Shown: positions 36,101 to 43,836 of the stretch, piece after piece
How the letters are laid out: each line of letters opens with the position of its first letter
Numbering within the stretch: position 1 is the stretch's first letter
Assembly (NCBI GenBank): GCA_002726205.1
Contig: PBSL01000047.1
Location: forward strand, 1-64,000
DNA length: 64,000 nucleotides
Direction of reading: 5' to 3'
Source of the DNA: Planctomycetaceae bacterium
GTDB taxonomy: Bacteria; Planctomycetota; Planctomycetia; Planctomycetales; Planctomycetaceae
Translations under genes and position numbers: made by a program
Notes under the pieces: model-generated
Databases searched by the model: none
Told to the model about the DNA's origin: nothing
The model's input: only the letters and a program-made list of their open reading frames with translations

Positions 36101-36192
36101 AACCGCTCACACTCGCCCAGGCCCGTCGCCTCGCGCTGGTGCAGGTCTGCCGCGTGCTGCTCAATCTCAATGAATTTGTCTACACCGACTAG
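33169..36192 (+). CDS. PSCyt1-DUF1549-DUF1553 protein with LamG-like insertion
   Basis: The 1007-residue protein has a signal peptide (LMFLAALVVSASGLSAAAAE). PSCyt1 carries a haem-c motif (AHCFVCHGAG) and ends RMPPKDGGRPLRANEV. DUF1549 follows, with the second CxxCH in MGCARCHDHKFDP. DUF1553 runs from about residue 450 (RISLARWIM, IVNRIWQYHFGSGLV). Near residue 747 DUF1553 is interrupted by about 230 residues of concanavalin/LamG-like fold (GLTLWLDASRGVVAGPDG to WRHLSAKYDLPD). It then resumes with its last block (QVCRVLLNLNEFVYTD). It pairs with the DUF1501 gene 36 nt downstream. Probably a periplasmic electron-transfer protein; the reaction is unknown. Confidence 0.9.
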   Translation: MAGKPLSNWLMFLAALVVSASGLSAAAAEPSVDFLRDVRPILKAHCFVCHGAGNQEGGLRLDRKPQAIKGGDNGPVIVPRKSAASLLVQLVNGKGPEGTRMPPKDGGRPLRANEVAVLRSWIDRGAAWPDGIDDTADRLSLWSLRPIAHPAVPPVKDSEWGQNPIDAFILAQLEERRMRPSPRARPRHLVRRAWIDLLGLPPDPSDVDAFVDDDSPGAFARVVDRLLANPHYGERWGRHWLDLVRYADTNGYEVDGVKPLAWKYRDWVVRSLNADLPYDRFVVEQLAGDELPDANTDTILATGFYRVGPWDAERGASVQPSEVVEELYNELDDMVSTTSQVFLGLTMGCARCHDHKFDPLTTRDYYSMVAIVRGLKREHKGRTELSRAAVPPAQLAGKDPKTLPQGYFFFESSPTPPGTRVLRRGNPAQPGIEVPAAVPASLVETQPTFESADKFTSRRRISLARWIMSEDNPLPRRVIVNRIWQYHFGSGLVRSANDFGVRGSLPSHPELLDWLATWFGDEAGYSIKQLHRLIMTSRTYATSKRAIPANRQRDVDNLLLSHFPTRRLEVEAIRDVMLAVSGRFNDRLYGPPMYPYIPRDALRSGYNPAGVWQPFNEIDASRRTVYSFLKRTLVVPFLETLDFCDTARSAERREVTTVAPQALELFNGEFVNRQAGHFADRLIAEVGDDSGAQLRRGFRLALGRVPTADERSSLLEFLEEQSGYVLAEDRRRFGLDRKQKVSGEVVRDGLTLWLDASRGVVAGPDGTIKGWESRVGKLRANSAGDPQIIAKGIGGRAAVEFDADGDWFQLSGPVVTGQQFTMIAVVTDRATGAAGSRNLIGNWDGGKGNSTSSLFLGTSTAANNARRVRFSDAYAPADKLVLSKPATAFSLTGVSGKNDARVYQNGRELGRQGGPLATRRLDTAWTIGRQGTLAGEYWNGLVAEVLVWNRELSPVDLSSVWRHLSAKYDLPDAQAPPEPLTLAQARRLALVQVCRVLLNLNEFVYTD

Positions 36193-36228
36193 CCGATCCT
36201 GTGAACCGGCGGGGACGCGAAGATCAGA

Positions 36229-37674
36229 ATGGACATGGACAACAACACGACGACATTTCTTGCCAATCACACGCCCTGCGGTAACACGCGGCGCGAGTTC
36301 CTCTGGCAATGGGGAGGAGGATTCGCGGCGCTGCCGCTGGTGGACCTGCTGACCCGCGAGGCCGCGGCGCAGACGGCGTTGAGTCAGAAAGCGGCACATT
36401 TTCCGGCCAAGGCCAAGCAGGTCGTCTTCTTCTTTCTCAACGGCGGTCCCAGCCAGGTCGACACCTTCGATCACAAGCCGGCGCTGACGAAGTACGCGGG
36501 GAAGAGTTACGACGGGGGGTTGCAGATCGGCTCCAACGGTCGGGCGATCGGCAAGCTGGCCCCCTCGGTCTTCCCGTTTCGCAAGCACGGTGACAGCGGG
36601 CTGGAGATCAGCAGCCTGTTCCCTCACGTGGCCAGGTTTGCCGACGACCTGTGCGTGCTCAACTCGATGTACGCCGAGACGCCGACGCACAGTCCCGGGA
36701 TCCTGCAGATGAATTCCGGCAGCATCGTGCTTGGCCGTCCCAGCCTGGGCAGTTGGCTCGGTTACGGACTGGGCACGCTCAACGAGAACCTGCCCAGCTA
36801 CGTCGTGATGACCGATCACCGTGGCGGGCCACGGGGTGGTGCCGGCGCGTGGAGCAGCGGGTTCATGCCGGCCCAGTTCCAGGGGACGCTGTTTCGCAGC
36901 CAGGGGGCCCCGGTGCTGAACCTGAAGGCACCCGTGGGAATCGATGACAAGACCCAGCGACGCAGCCTCGACCTGCTCGGCCGGCTCAACCGGGAGAATC
37001 TGCAGTCACGTGGCGGCAACTCCGAACTTGCCGCCCGAATCGCTTCCTACGAACTGGCCTTCCGGATGCAGACCGAGGCGACCGAGGCGGTCGACGTGGA
37101 GTCCGAACCGGATGCGATCCGCGAGATGTACGGGCTCAACGAGAAGCGGACCGAGTATTTTGGGCGTCAGTGCCTGCTGACGCGTCGACTGCTGGAGCGA
37201 GGAGTGCGGTTCGTGCAGCTGTATTCTGGCGGTGGTGGGGATTCGTGGGACGCCCACGTTGATGTGCCCGACAATCATGGACGTCATTGTTTCGAGATCG
37301 ACCAGCCGATCGCCGCGTTGATGGCCGACCTGAAACGGCAGGGCATGTGGGAAGATACGCTGTTGATCTGGGGAGGTGAGTTCGGTCGGACACCGACCAG
37401 CGAGGGCGTTGGCAAGCCCGGTCGCGACCATAACCACTACGGATTCAGCATGTGGCTGGCCGGAGGCGGCGTGAAGGGAGGCCAGACGATCGGGGCAACC
37501 GACGAAACCGGTTTCAAGGCCGTCGAGAAGCGTTTCCACGTCTCTGATCTGCACGCCACGATCCTGCACCTGCTGGGACTGGATCACGATCACCTGACGT
37601 TTCTTCACGAGGGGCTCGACCAACGCCTGACCGGTGTCAATCCCCGAAAGGTGATCCAGGAGGTCCTTGCCTAG
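36229..37674 (+). CDS. DUF1501 protein (PSD1-paired class)
   Basis: The 481-residue protein has the Tat leader NTRREFLWQWGGGFAALPLV. It belongs to the class that sits beside DUF1549/1553 genes: GGPSQVDTFDHKP, LGSWLGYGLGTLNENLPSYV, SWDAHVDVPDNHGRH, GEFGRTP, then GRDHNHYGFSMWLAGGG and ATDETG. The end reads FHVSDLHATILHLLGLDHDH. The RDHW of solo members is replaced by RDHNHY. It is 36 nt after its PSCyt1/PSD1 partner. Confidence 0.94.
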   Translation: MDMDNNTTTFLANHTPCGNTRREFLWQWGGGFAALPLVDLLTREAAAQTALSQKAAHFPAKAKQVVFFFLNGGPSQVDTFDHKPALTKYAGKSYDGGLQIGSNGRAIGKLAPSVFPFRKHGDSGLEISSLFPHVARFADDLCVLNSMYAETPTHSPGILQMNSGSIVLGRPSLGSWLGYGLGTLNENLPSYVVMTDHRGGPRGGAGAWSSGFMPAQFQGTLFRSQGAPVLNLKAPVGIDDKTQRRSLDLLGRLNRENLQSRGGNSELAARIASYELAFRMQTEATEAVDVESEPDAIREMYGLNEKRTEYFGRQCLLTRRLLERGVRFVQLYSGGGGDSWDAHVDVPDNHGRHCFEIDQPIAALMADLKRQGMWEDTLLIWGGEFGRTPTSEGVGKPGRDHNHYGFSMWLAGGGVKGGQTIGATDETGFKAVEKRFHVSDLHATILHLLGLDHDHLTFLHEGLDQRLTGVNPRKVIQEVLA

Positions 37675-37728
37675 TCGGTTGGTCTTGAATTGATCGATTG
37701 GATTTGGATGGGAGAGATCAAGAGACAC

Positions 37729-37737
37729 TGATACAAT
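37729..37737 (+). promoter_or_regulatory. Extended -10 promoter element before a solo DUF1501 gene
   Basis: TG-A-TACAAT (hexamer 37732-37737) gives a leader of about 52 nt to the ATG at 37796. A second -10-like hexamer, TAGAAT, is at 37754-37759. Together they suggest separate transcription from the preceding paired DUF1501 gene. Confidence 0.4.
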
Positions 37738-37795
37738 CTGGCGATCGTGGCGGTAGAATGATTCGAGAGGAGCGATTGGTTCGGGAGGAGATCCG

Positions 37796-39175
37796 ATGAT
37801 GGGCACCGGTTGCAGCGGATTTCGACAGTCGATCAGGCGACGTTCCTTCCTGGGGACGGGCCTGGGCCTGGGGCTGGGCCAGCTGGCGATGCCGACGGCG
37901 CTGCCGGCCGCCGACGATTTTCCCAAGGACACCGCGGTCATCCAGTACTGGCTCAACGGGGCCGCCAGTCATTTCGAGACCTACGATCCCAAGCCGGACG
38001 CTCCGCTGGGTATCCGCAGCCCGTTCAGGCCGATCGCGACGAATGTTCCCGGCACGTTTATCTGCGAATCGTTGCCGTTGCATGCAAAAATGATGGACAA
38101 GGTGACGCTGATCCGCAGTGTTCACCACGACAACAGTGATCACCAGCACGGAATGCACTGGTGCCAGACTGGCCACGACGCGAAGGCCAACGGGGTGAAC
38201 CCGTTCAAGAAGTCGAGCCATCCCTGCAGCGGTTCGCTCATCTCGCTGGTCCGCGGTCCCAACAACCCCGGCATGCCGCCCTACGTGTTCATCGGTTACC
38301 CGCTCGACAACCAGGGCGGCCACCGCATGTACCCTCACCGGGGTGCCTATTTGCCGGCGCGATACAACCCGATGGAGATCCTCACCAAGCGGACCGGTGA
38401 CGGCAAGGATCCTTCCAAGGACAAGGACTTCGTCGTTCGCAGCCTGGCTCCGATTGGCGGACTCTCGCGAGAGAAATTCGTCGAACGGCGGAAATTGCTT
38501 GCACGGTTCGAGCGGATCCGCGGCCAGTCGGATCCGTCGGCGACCGCATCGTGGATGGCCTTTCACGAGAGTGCCTTCGATCTGGTGGCCGGCGAGAAGA
38601 CCGGGGCGGCCTTCGATCTCGAACAGGAAGACAAAGCCACCCGTGATCGCTATGGCCACCACCGGGCGGGACAGTCGGCGCTACTGGCCCGGCGACTTGT
38701 CGAGCGTGGCGTGACCTTCGTGACGCTGATCGACCCGGGGGTGGGATTGAGCAGCTCCGGCTGGGATTTTCACAAGAACCTCGAGTGGGCGACCAACAAG
38801 GCCAGCCCGCCGATGGACCTGGCCGTGACCACGCTGATCAACGATCTCCAGGAACGCGGACTCGCCAAGAAGGTGCTTGTCGTCGTCTGGGGCGAGTTCG
38901 GTCGGACGCCCAAGATCAACGAGAACGGTGGCCGGGATCACTGGGCTCCGGTTCAGTCGGCGTTGCTCGCCGGTGGCAACTATCGCCATGGGCAGGTCAT
39001 CGGCTCGTCAAACGCCAAGGGCGAGGTGCCTCACGAGCGACCGCTGTGGCCCTACGATATCGTCGCCACGATGTATCATCACCTCGGAATCGACCCTCGC
39101 ATGGCACCGATCACCGGGGCGACGCGGACGCGGCGATTGCTGGAACGCGGCGAGGTGATTCCCGAACTCCTGTAG
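37796..39175 (+). CDS. DUF1501 protein (solo class)
   Basis: The protein has 459 residues with a strong GGGAGGAG before the ATG. The Tat leader is IRRRSFLGTGLGLGLGQLAM. Marks are ASHFETYDPKPDAPLGIRSP, GWDFHKNLEW, GEFGRTPKIN and GGRDHW, so it is of solo type although it directly follows a paired-type DUF1501 by 121 nt. The ending TGATRTRRLLERGEVIPELL replaces the usual GRP..DG block. It is followed by a PQQ-like propeller gene on the same strand. Confidence 0.93.
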   Translation: MMGTGCSGFRQSIRRRSFLGTGLGLGLGQLAMPTALPAADDFPKDTAVIQYWLNGAASHFETYDPKPDAPLGIRSPFRPIATNVPGTFICESLPLHAKMMDKVTLIRSVHHDNSDHQHGMHWCQTGHDAKANGVNPFKKSSHPCSGSLISLVRGPNNPGMPPYVFIGYPLDNQGGHRMYPHRGAYLPARYNPMEILTKRTGDGKDPSKDKDFVVRSLAPIGGLSREKFVERRKLLARFERIRGQSDPSATASWMAFHESAFDLVAGEKTGAAFDLEQEDKATRDRYGHHRAGQSALLARRLVERGVTFVTLIDPGVGLSSSGWDFHKNLEWATNKASPPMDLAVTTLINDLQERGLAKKVLVVVWGEFGRTPKINENGGRDHWAPVQSALLAGGNYRHGQVIGSSNAKGEVPHERPLWPYDIVATMYHHLGIDPRMAPITGATRTRRLLERGEVIPELL

Positions 39176-39281
39176 GTCGGGGCCGACGCCGTTGAGCGAC
39201 CGGGGAGTTGCTGCAGGGTGGTGGTGCAGCCGCTACCATGTGACCAGCCCCGTGCATGGTCCCGAATTCGCGAGATGCCTC

Positions 39282-40565
39282 ATGAAGATCCTGACGCCGC
39301 TGTTTCTTACCGGTTTCTGCCTGCTCGTTCTTTCCGGCCTTTCGCCCGACGCGGTCACGCCGGCCGCCGACGAGAAGGTGGCGCCGATCCGGGAGGACTG
39401 GTCCGACTGGCGCGGGCCTCGCCGTGACGGTATCTCCCGGGAAACCGGACTGATGCTCGACTGGCGGGCGAGCAAACCTCGCCGTCTCTGGCAGCGTGAT
39501 CTGCCGGTCGGCTACTCGTCGATGACCGTCGTCGGTGACCGACTGTTCACGATGGGAGCCGAGGCCGACGCCGAGTACATCTATTGTCTCGGTACCGGCG
39601 ACGGCGGGACACTCTGGAAAGTTCACTCGGGAACCACCTTCAAGAATTCCTACGGCAATGGGCCGCGGGGAACCCCGGTGATCGACGGGAACCGGGTCTA
39701 TGCCCTCGGCGCCAGCGGTGACCTGCTCTGCCTCGCCAGGGACAGCGGCAAGGTTCTCTGGCAAAAGAACATCATCAAGGACTTCGGTGGCAAGAACATT
39801 CGCTGGGGCGTCTCGACGACGCCGCTCGTCGACGGCAAGAAACTGGTCGTCCACGTGGGAGCGAAGACGGCCTCGATCGTCGCTTTCGACAAGACCAACG
39901 GGAAAGTGATCTGGAAGTCGCACGACGACGTGGCCGGATACTCGGCGCCCATCCGCGTCGATCTTCCCGGCCCGGATGGCAAGGTGCCTCACCTGGTTGT
40001 CTACTGCGGGCGGTCGCTGGTTGGGCTCTCGCCGTCCGATGGACGCGTGCACTGGCGGCACGAATGGCTGACGACCGACAACATGAACATCGCCACGCCG
40101 ATCTTCGAACCGCGAACACGGACACTCTACGTCTCCGCGTCTCGCAATACCGGCCGTTGTGCGGCGTACCGGTTGACAGCCGCCGCGGGCACCGTGGCCA
40201 GCAAGCCGTTGTACACGAACAAGGAGATGAAGAATCACTACAACAGCTGTGTTTTGTTGGACGGCTTCCTTTACGGATTCGACAACTCGGTGCTGAAGTG
40301 CCAGGAACTGGCCACCGGGAAGGTTCGCTGGTCGAACCGGTCGGTGGGCAAGGGGGCCGTCATTTCTGCACAGGGGCACCTGTTCGTCCTGGGTGAGAAA
40401 GGTGAGATGGCCGTGGTCGAGGCGAAGCCGGAGGCCTACACCGAGAAGGGGAGGTTCCAGGCATTGGCGAGCAAGCGGGCATGGACACCGCCGGCACTGG
40501 CTGGTGGCAAGCTCTACGTGCGGGACCTCGAGCGGATCACCTGCATTGACATCAGCGGCAAGTGA
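39282..40565 (+). CDS. Secreted PQQ-like beta-propeller (BamB/quinoprotein-dehydrogenase-like)
   Basis: The protein has 427 residues from the ATG at 39282; the longer frame from 39192 lacks a leader. The signal peptide is LTPLFLTGFCLLVLSGLSPD. Propeller repeats with the PQQ-like G.W / V.A.D pattern are visible (RRLWQRDLPVGYSSMTVVGD, DGGTLWKVHSGTTF, GKVIWKSHDDVAGYSAPI, KLYVRDLERITCID). WSDWRGPRRDGIS near the start is frequent in planctomycete proteins of this family. Cofactor binding cannot be judged by eye; most such proteins are scaffolds. Confidence 0.9.
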   Translation: MKILTPLFLTGFCLLVLSGLSPDAVTPAADEKVAPIREDWSDWRGPRRDGISRETGLMLDWRASKPRRLWQRDLPVGYSSMTVVGDRLFTMGAEADAEYIYCLGTGDGGTLWKVHSGTTFKNSYGNGPRGTPVIDGNRVYALGASGDLLCLARDSGKVLWQKNIIKDFGGKNIRWGVSTTPLVDGKKLVVHVGAKTASIVAFDKTNGKVIWKSHDDVAGYSAPIRVDLPGPDGKVPHLVVYCGRSLVGLSPSDGRVHWRHEWLTTDNMNIATPIFEPRTRTLYVSASRNTGRCAAYRLTAAAGTVASKPLYTNKEMKNHYNSCVLLDGFLYGFDNSVLKCQELATGKVRWSNRSVGKGAVISAQGHLFVLGEKGEMAVVEAKPEAYTEKGRFQALASKRAWTPPALAGGKLYVRDLERITCIDISGK

Positions 40566-40611
40566 GCCACCAACGGGTTTCTCGGGCCCGCCAGGTGGAT
40601 GCACGGTGTCA

Positions 40612-41718
40612 TCAGTCAAACACCAACCGGTGAATGGTCGCGGCATCCATCGCGTCCCAGTCCACGCCGACGCCCAGTCCGGGTCCATCCGGCGCGGTGA
40701 CGTTGCCATCGGGATCGGTACGGATCACGTCGAGCATCCCGTACTCGTAGGGCTCGTAGGGGACCGATTGTTCGAAGTAGCTGCAGCAGTCGTTGCTCAG
40801 CATCAGGTGGAGGTTGGCTGCCGAGATCAACGTGTTGCCCCAACCCAGCACCTCGCACTTGATTCCCTCGGACTCGCACAACTTCAACGCCTGCCACGCC
40901 GGGGTCAGCCCGCCCAGGCAGGTGATGTCGGTTCGGGCCCGCGACCAGGCCCCCGAACGCACCGCGTGTCCGAAGGACTGCAGGTCCATCAGCCAGTTGC
41001 CCGAGGGAATGATCGGCACGTCGACCTGGGCGGTAAGTTCGCGGTAGCCGTCCAGGTCCCAGTCGGCGAAGGGGGCCTCGAACCAGGCGAAGTTCAACCC
41101 GGCGAGTTCGTGGGCGACCGGCAAGGCGTCCTCGTGCGAGTAGTTGTTCTCGACATCGTGCATGAAGGCCACATCGGGGAACGCTTCCCTCGCGGCACGG
41201 CAGAGCGCCAGGTCCTTCTCGGGCAGGCACCAGCAATGGAACTTGACCGCGGTGAAACCCATCTCGAGTCGCTGTCCGATCAGTTCGAGGTAGGCCGGTA
41301 CGTCGTCCATCAACGGTGTGCTGGCGTAGGAAGGAATCGACGTTCGGGTCGCCCCGAGTAACTCGTGAAGTGGCTTCTCCTGGATCCGTCCCGCCAGATC
41401 CCACAGGGCGACGTCGATCACAGCCAGGGCGCCCGGTGAGAGCGGGAAGACCCGCGGGCGGAGATCGTAATACAACTCGTCCCGTTCCCGGGGATCGCGG
41501 CCGAGCAGAACCGGTGCCAGGTGGCGGACCGTTTCGGCCGTGTAACGGTCGAAGTCGTAGGAGGTGTAGTTCGAGACGCCCGCGATTCCCTCCACGCCGG
41601 CATCGGTTTCGATCCGCACGACCGTGTTGGTCATGAACTGTTCGGGCAGGTCGAAAGACCAGGTGAACCGTTGGACCTGGGGTGCCACGGTGCGAACTTC
41701 GATGCGGGTGATCTTCAT
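40612..41718 (-). CDS. Enolase-superfamily protein (mandelate racemase/muconate lactonizing type)
   Basis: The protein has 368 residues from the ATG at 41718 (a TTG three codons earlier was rejected). The capping domain is followed by the barrel with TAVKFHCW (KxH where most members have KxK), MHDVENNYS and WFEAPFADWD as the first two metal ligands. At the usual third Glu position it reads IIPSGNW, so an Asn is likely there. LGWGNTLISAANLHLML closes the barrel. It is cytoplasmic and probably a sugar-acid dehydratase or racemase of uncertain substrate. It converges on the PQQ-like gene with a 46-nt gap. Confidence 0.9.
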   Translation of the reverse strand: MKITRIEVRTVAPQVQRFTWSFDLPEQFMTNTVVRIETDAGVEGIAGVSNYTSYDFDRYTAETVRHLAPVLLGRDPRERDELYYDLRPRVFPLSPGALAVIDVALWDLAGRIQEKPLHELLGATRTSIPSYASTPLMDDVPAYLELIGQRLEMGFTAVKFHCWCLPEKDLALCRAAREAFPDVAFMHDVENNYSHEDALPVAHELAGLNFAWFEAPFADWDLDGYRELTAQVDVPIIPSGNWLMDLQSFGHAVRSGAWSRARTDITCLGGLTPAWQALKLCESEGIKCEVLGWGNTLISAANLHLMLSNDCCSYFEQSVPYEPYEYGMLDVIRTDPDGNVTAPDGPGLGVGVDWDAMDAATIHRLVFD

Positions 41719-41754
41719 GGCGTGCAATCAGGGAGGTTCGGGATGGACCGGATG

Positions 41755-41783
41755 ATTATGCGTCAGCCCCGCGTTGCAGACAA
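41755..41783 (-). promoter_or_regulatory. Putative promoter of the enolase-superfamily gene
   Basis: On the minus strand TTGTCT (41778-41783), 17 bp and CATAAT (41755-41760), giving a leader of about 30 nt to the ATG at 41718. Confidence 0.4.
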
Positions 41784-41813
41784 CGAACCCATCTGCCGTG
41801 GAACGAGTCCGCG

Positions 41814-41834
41814 GGATGTGTCATCCTGACATCC
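41814..41834 (+). repeat. Imperfect inverted repeat upstream of a PSCyt2/PSD1 gene
   Basis: GGATGTGTCA and TGACATCC pair around TCC, with a 2-nt bulge in the left arm; the inner TGTCA/TGACA is perfect. It is 30 nt before the GTG at 41865, in a divergent intergenic region. It could be an operator or leader hairpin. Confidence 0.3.
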
Positions 41835-41864
41835 CGCCTGTTTTCCGGCTGTCCGTCCGATGAA

Positions 41865-43754
41865 GTGATCGTGAACGTGAAGACCGTTTGCCGAACCACG
41901 CTCCTGCTGCTTGTCGCCACCGCTCCACTGACGGCCGGCGAGCCGGTCGGGTTCTGGTCGTTCCAGCCTCTGCGGTTCAGCGTTCCCGACGTGACGAACT
42001 CGGACTGGCCGGCCAACACGCTGGACCGGTTCATCCTGCACCGAATCGAGCGGAACAGGCTGCAGCCGGCCGGACGTGCCAGCGATGAGGTCCTGTTGCG
42101 TCGAGCCTGTTTCGACTTGTTGGGGCTGCCACCGATGCCCGGCCAACGAGACACCTTTCTGGCCGACCGTCGTCCGGGTGCGTGGTCCCGATTGGTCGAC
42201 CGCCTGCTGGCCAATCCCCATATGGGCGAACGCTGGGGACGGCACTGGTTGGACGTCGCCCGGTTTGCCGAGAGCTACGGCTTCGAACACGACCTCGACA
42301 ATCTCAATGCCTACCACTACCGCGACTTCGTGATCCGGGCACTCAACGATGACATGCCATTTGATCGGTTCGTCGGCTGGCAACTGGCCGGTGACGAACT
42401 GGCCGGAGAAAATCCCCTGGCCCGGATGGCCACAGGGTTCCTGGCCGCCGGCGTGCGGAATGCCGACATCGCCGCCGTGCGGGTCGAGCAGGAACGCTAC
42501 GACGAACTCGACGACCTGGCCTCGACCGTCGGCAGTTCGCTGCTGGGACTTTCAATCGGCTGCGCCCGGTGTCACGACCACAAGTACGATCCGATCAGCC
42601 AGGAGGAGTACTATCGCTTCCTGGCCGTGTTTGAACGGACGATTCGTGGCGAGGTCAAGCTCTCGACGGCAGCGACGATGGCCGCGGGAGTGCGTCCGGT
42701 CCTGGTGGCCGGGGAGGGGTTGAAACCGCTGGCCCGGGTCTACAATCCGGGTCCGGCCTTCTACACCAGCACCTGGTACCTCAGGCGTGGCGACGTTCGA
42801 CTCAAGGACCACCAGGTCCGTCCGGGGTTCCTGGACGTGTTGACGGCCGAGGGCGGAACCTACGACTCGTACCGGCGGCCAGAAGTCGAAACGGCCAAGT
42901 CGAGCTATCGCCGCAGTCGGCTGGCGCGATGGATCACTGATTCGCAGAATGGTGCCGGGCGGTTGCTGGCCCGGGTGATCGTCAACAGGCTCTGGCAGCA
43001 TCACTTCGGGCGCGGCCTGGTCACCACGCCCAACGACTTCGGCGAGCGGGGAGAGCGGCCAAGCCATCCGGGCTTGCTGGACTGGTTGGCCACGGAGTTG
43101 ATTCGCGCCGGCTGGCGATTGAAGCCGGTCCATCGCCTGATAGTCTGCAGCGAGGCGTACCGGCAGGCTGTACTGGACGTGGGACGGGTCGAGGGGGATG
43201 CCGGCCTGTTTCGCGGGCGGCCGTTGCGGAGGCTGGAGGCCGAGGCGATTCGTGACAGCCTGGTTGCGGCGGGCGATCGTTTCGATGCCCGGATGTTCGG
43301 TCCTGGCTCCCTCGACACACAACAGCCACGCCGCAGTGTTTACTTCCGCGTCAAACGCAGTCGGCTTGATCCACTGCTGACGCTTTTCGATGTTCCCGAC
43401 ACATTGCAGGGGACGGCGACGCGGCCGGTGACGATTGTTTCGCCACAGGCGCTGGCATTGATGAACGGCACTTTTGTGCGGTCGGCCGCGGCATCGTTTG
43501 CACGGCGACTGATGACCGGAACTTCCGCACCGTCGCCGGCGAACCTGGTGAACCGGGTGTTCCTGCTGGCACTCGGTCGGGAAGCGGCCGGTGAGGAACG
43601 TGCCGCTGCCCTGGTGTTTCTGCACGAGCAGCGTGCGGTTTACGCGTCGACGCCGCGGGGCGAGAGCGACCTGACCGGCGATCCTCTGCAACGGGCGCTG
43701 GTCGACTTGTGCCAGGCGGTGTTTTGTTTGAATGAGTTCGTCTATGTCGAGTAG
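41865..43754 (+). CDS. DUF1549-DUF1553 (PSCyt2/PSD1) protein without PSCyt1
   Basis: The 629-residue protein has a signal peptide (TTLLLLVATAPLTAG) and starts at GTG 41865 (a second GTG at 41871 is equally possible). DUF1549 comes directly after the leader, including MGERWGRHWLDVARFAES and the haem-type IGCARCHDHKYDP. DUF1553 follows (RLARWI, VIVNRLWQHHFGRGLV) and ends VDLCQAVFCLNEFVYVE. The first cytochrome domain of the homologue at 33169 is absent, so only one CxxCH remains. It is paired with the DUF1501 gene 82 nt downstream. Confidence 0.93.
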   Translation: MIVNVKTVCRTTLLLLVATAPLTAGEPVGFWSFQPLRFSVPDVTNSDWPANTLDRFILHRIERNRLQPAGRASDEVLLRRACFDLLGLPPMPGQRDTFLADRRPGAWSRLVDRLLANPHMGERWGRHWLDVARFAESYGFEHDLDNLNAYHYRDFVIRALNDDMPFDRFVGWQLAGDELAGENPLARMATGFLAAGVRNADIAAVRVEQERYDELDDLASTVGSSLLGLSIGCARCHDHKYDPISQEEYYRFLAVFERTIRGEVKLSTAATMAAGVRPVLVAGEGLKPLARVYNPGPAFYTSTWYLRRGDVRLKDHQVRPGFLDVLTAEGGTYDSYRRPEVETAKSSYRRSRLARWITDSQNGAGRLLARVIVNRLWQHHFGRGLVTTPNDFGERGERPSHPGLLDWLATELIRAGWRLKPVHRLIVCSEAYRQAVLDVGRVEGDAGLFRGRPLRRLEAEAIRDSLVAAGDRFDARMFGPGSLDTQQPRRSVYFRVKRSRLDPLLTLFDVPDTLQGTATRPVTIVSPQALALMNGTFVRSAAASFARRLMTGTSAPSPANLVNRVFLLALGREAAGEERAAALVFLHEQRAVYASTPRGESDLTGDPLQRALVDLCQAVFCLNEFVYVE

Positions 43755-43836
43755 CTGTTTGTCGATGTTTCCGACCGCGTCCCGGCGGTAACAGCCTGCT
43801 GTTGTGATCGGCAGGAAACCCGAAGAGTCCCCCAGC

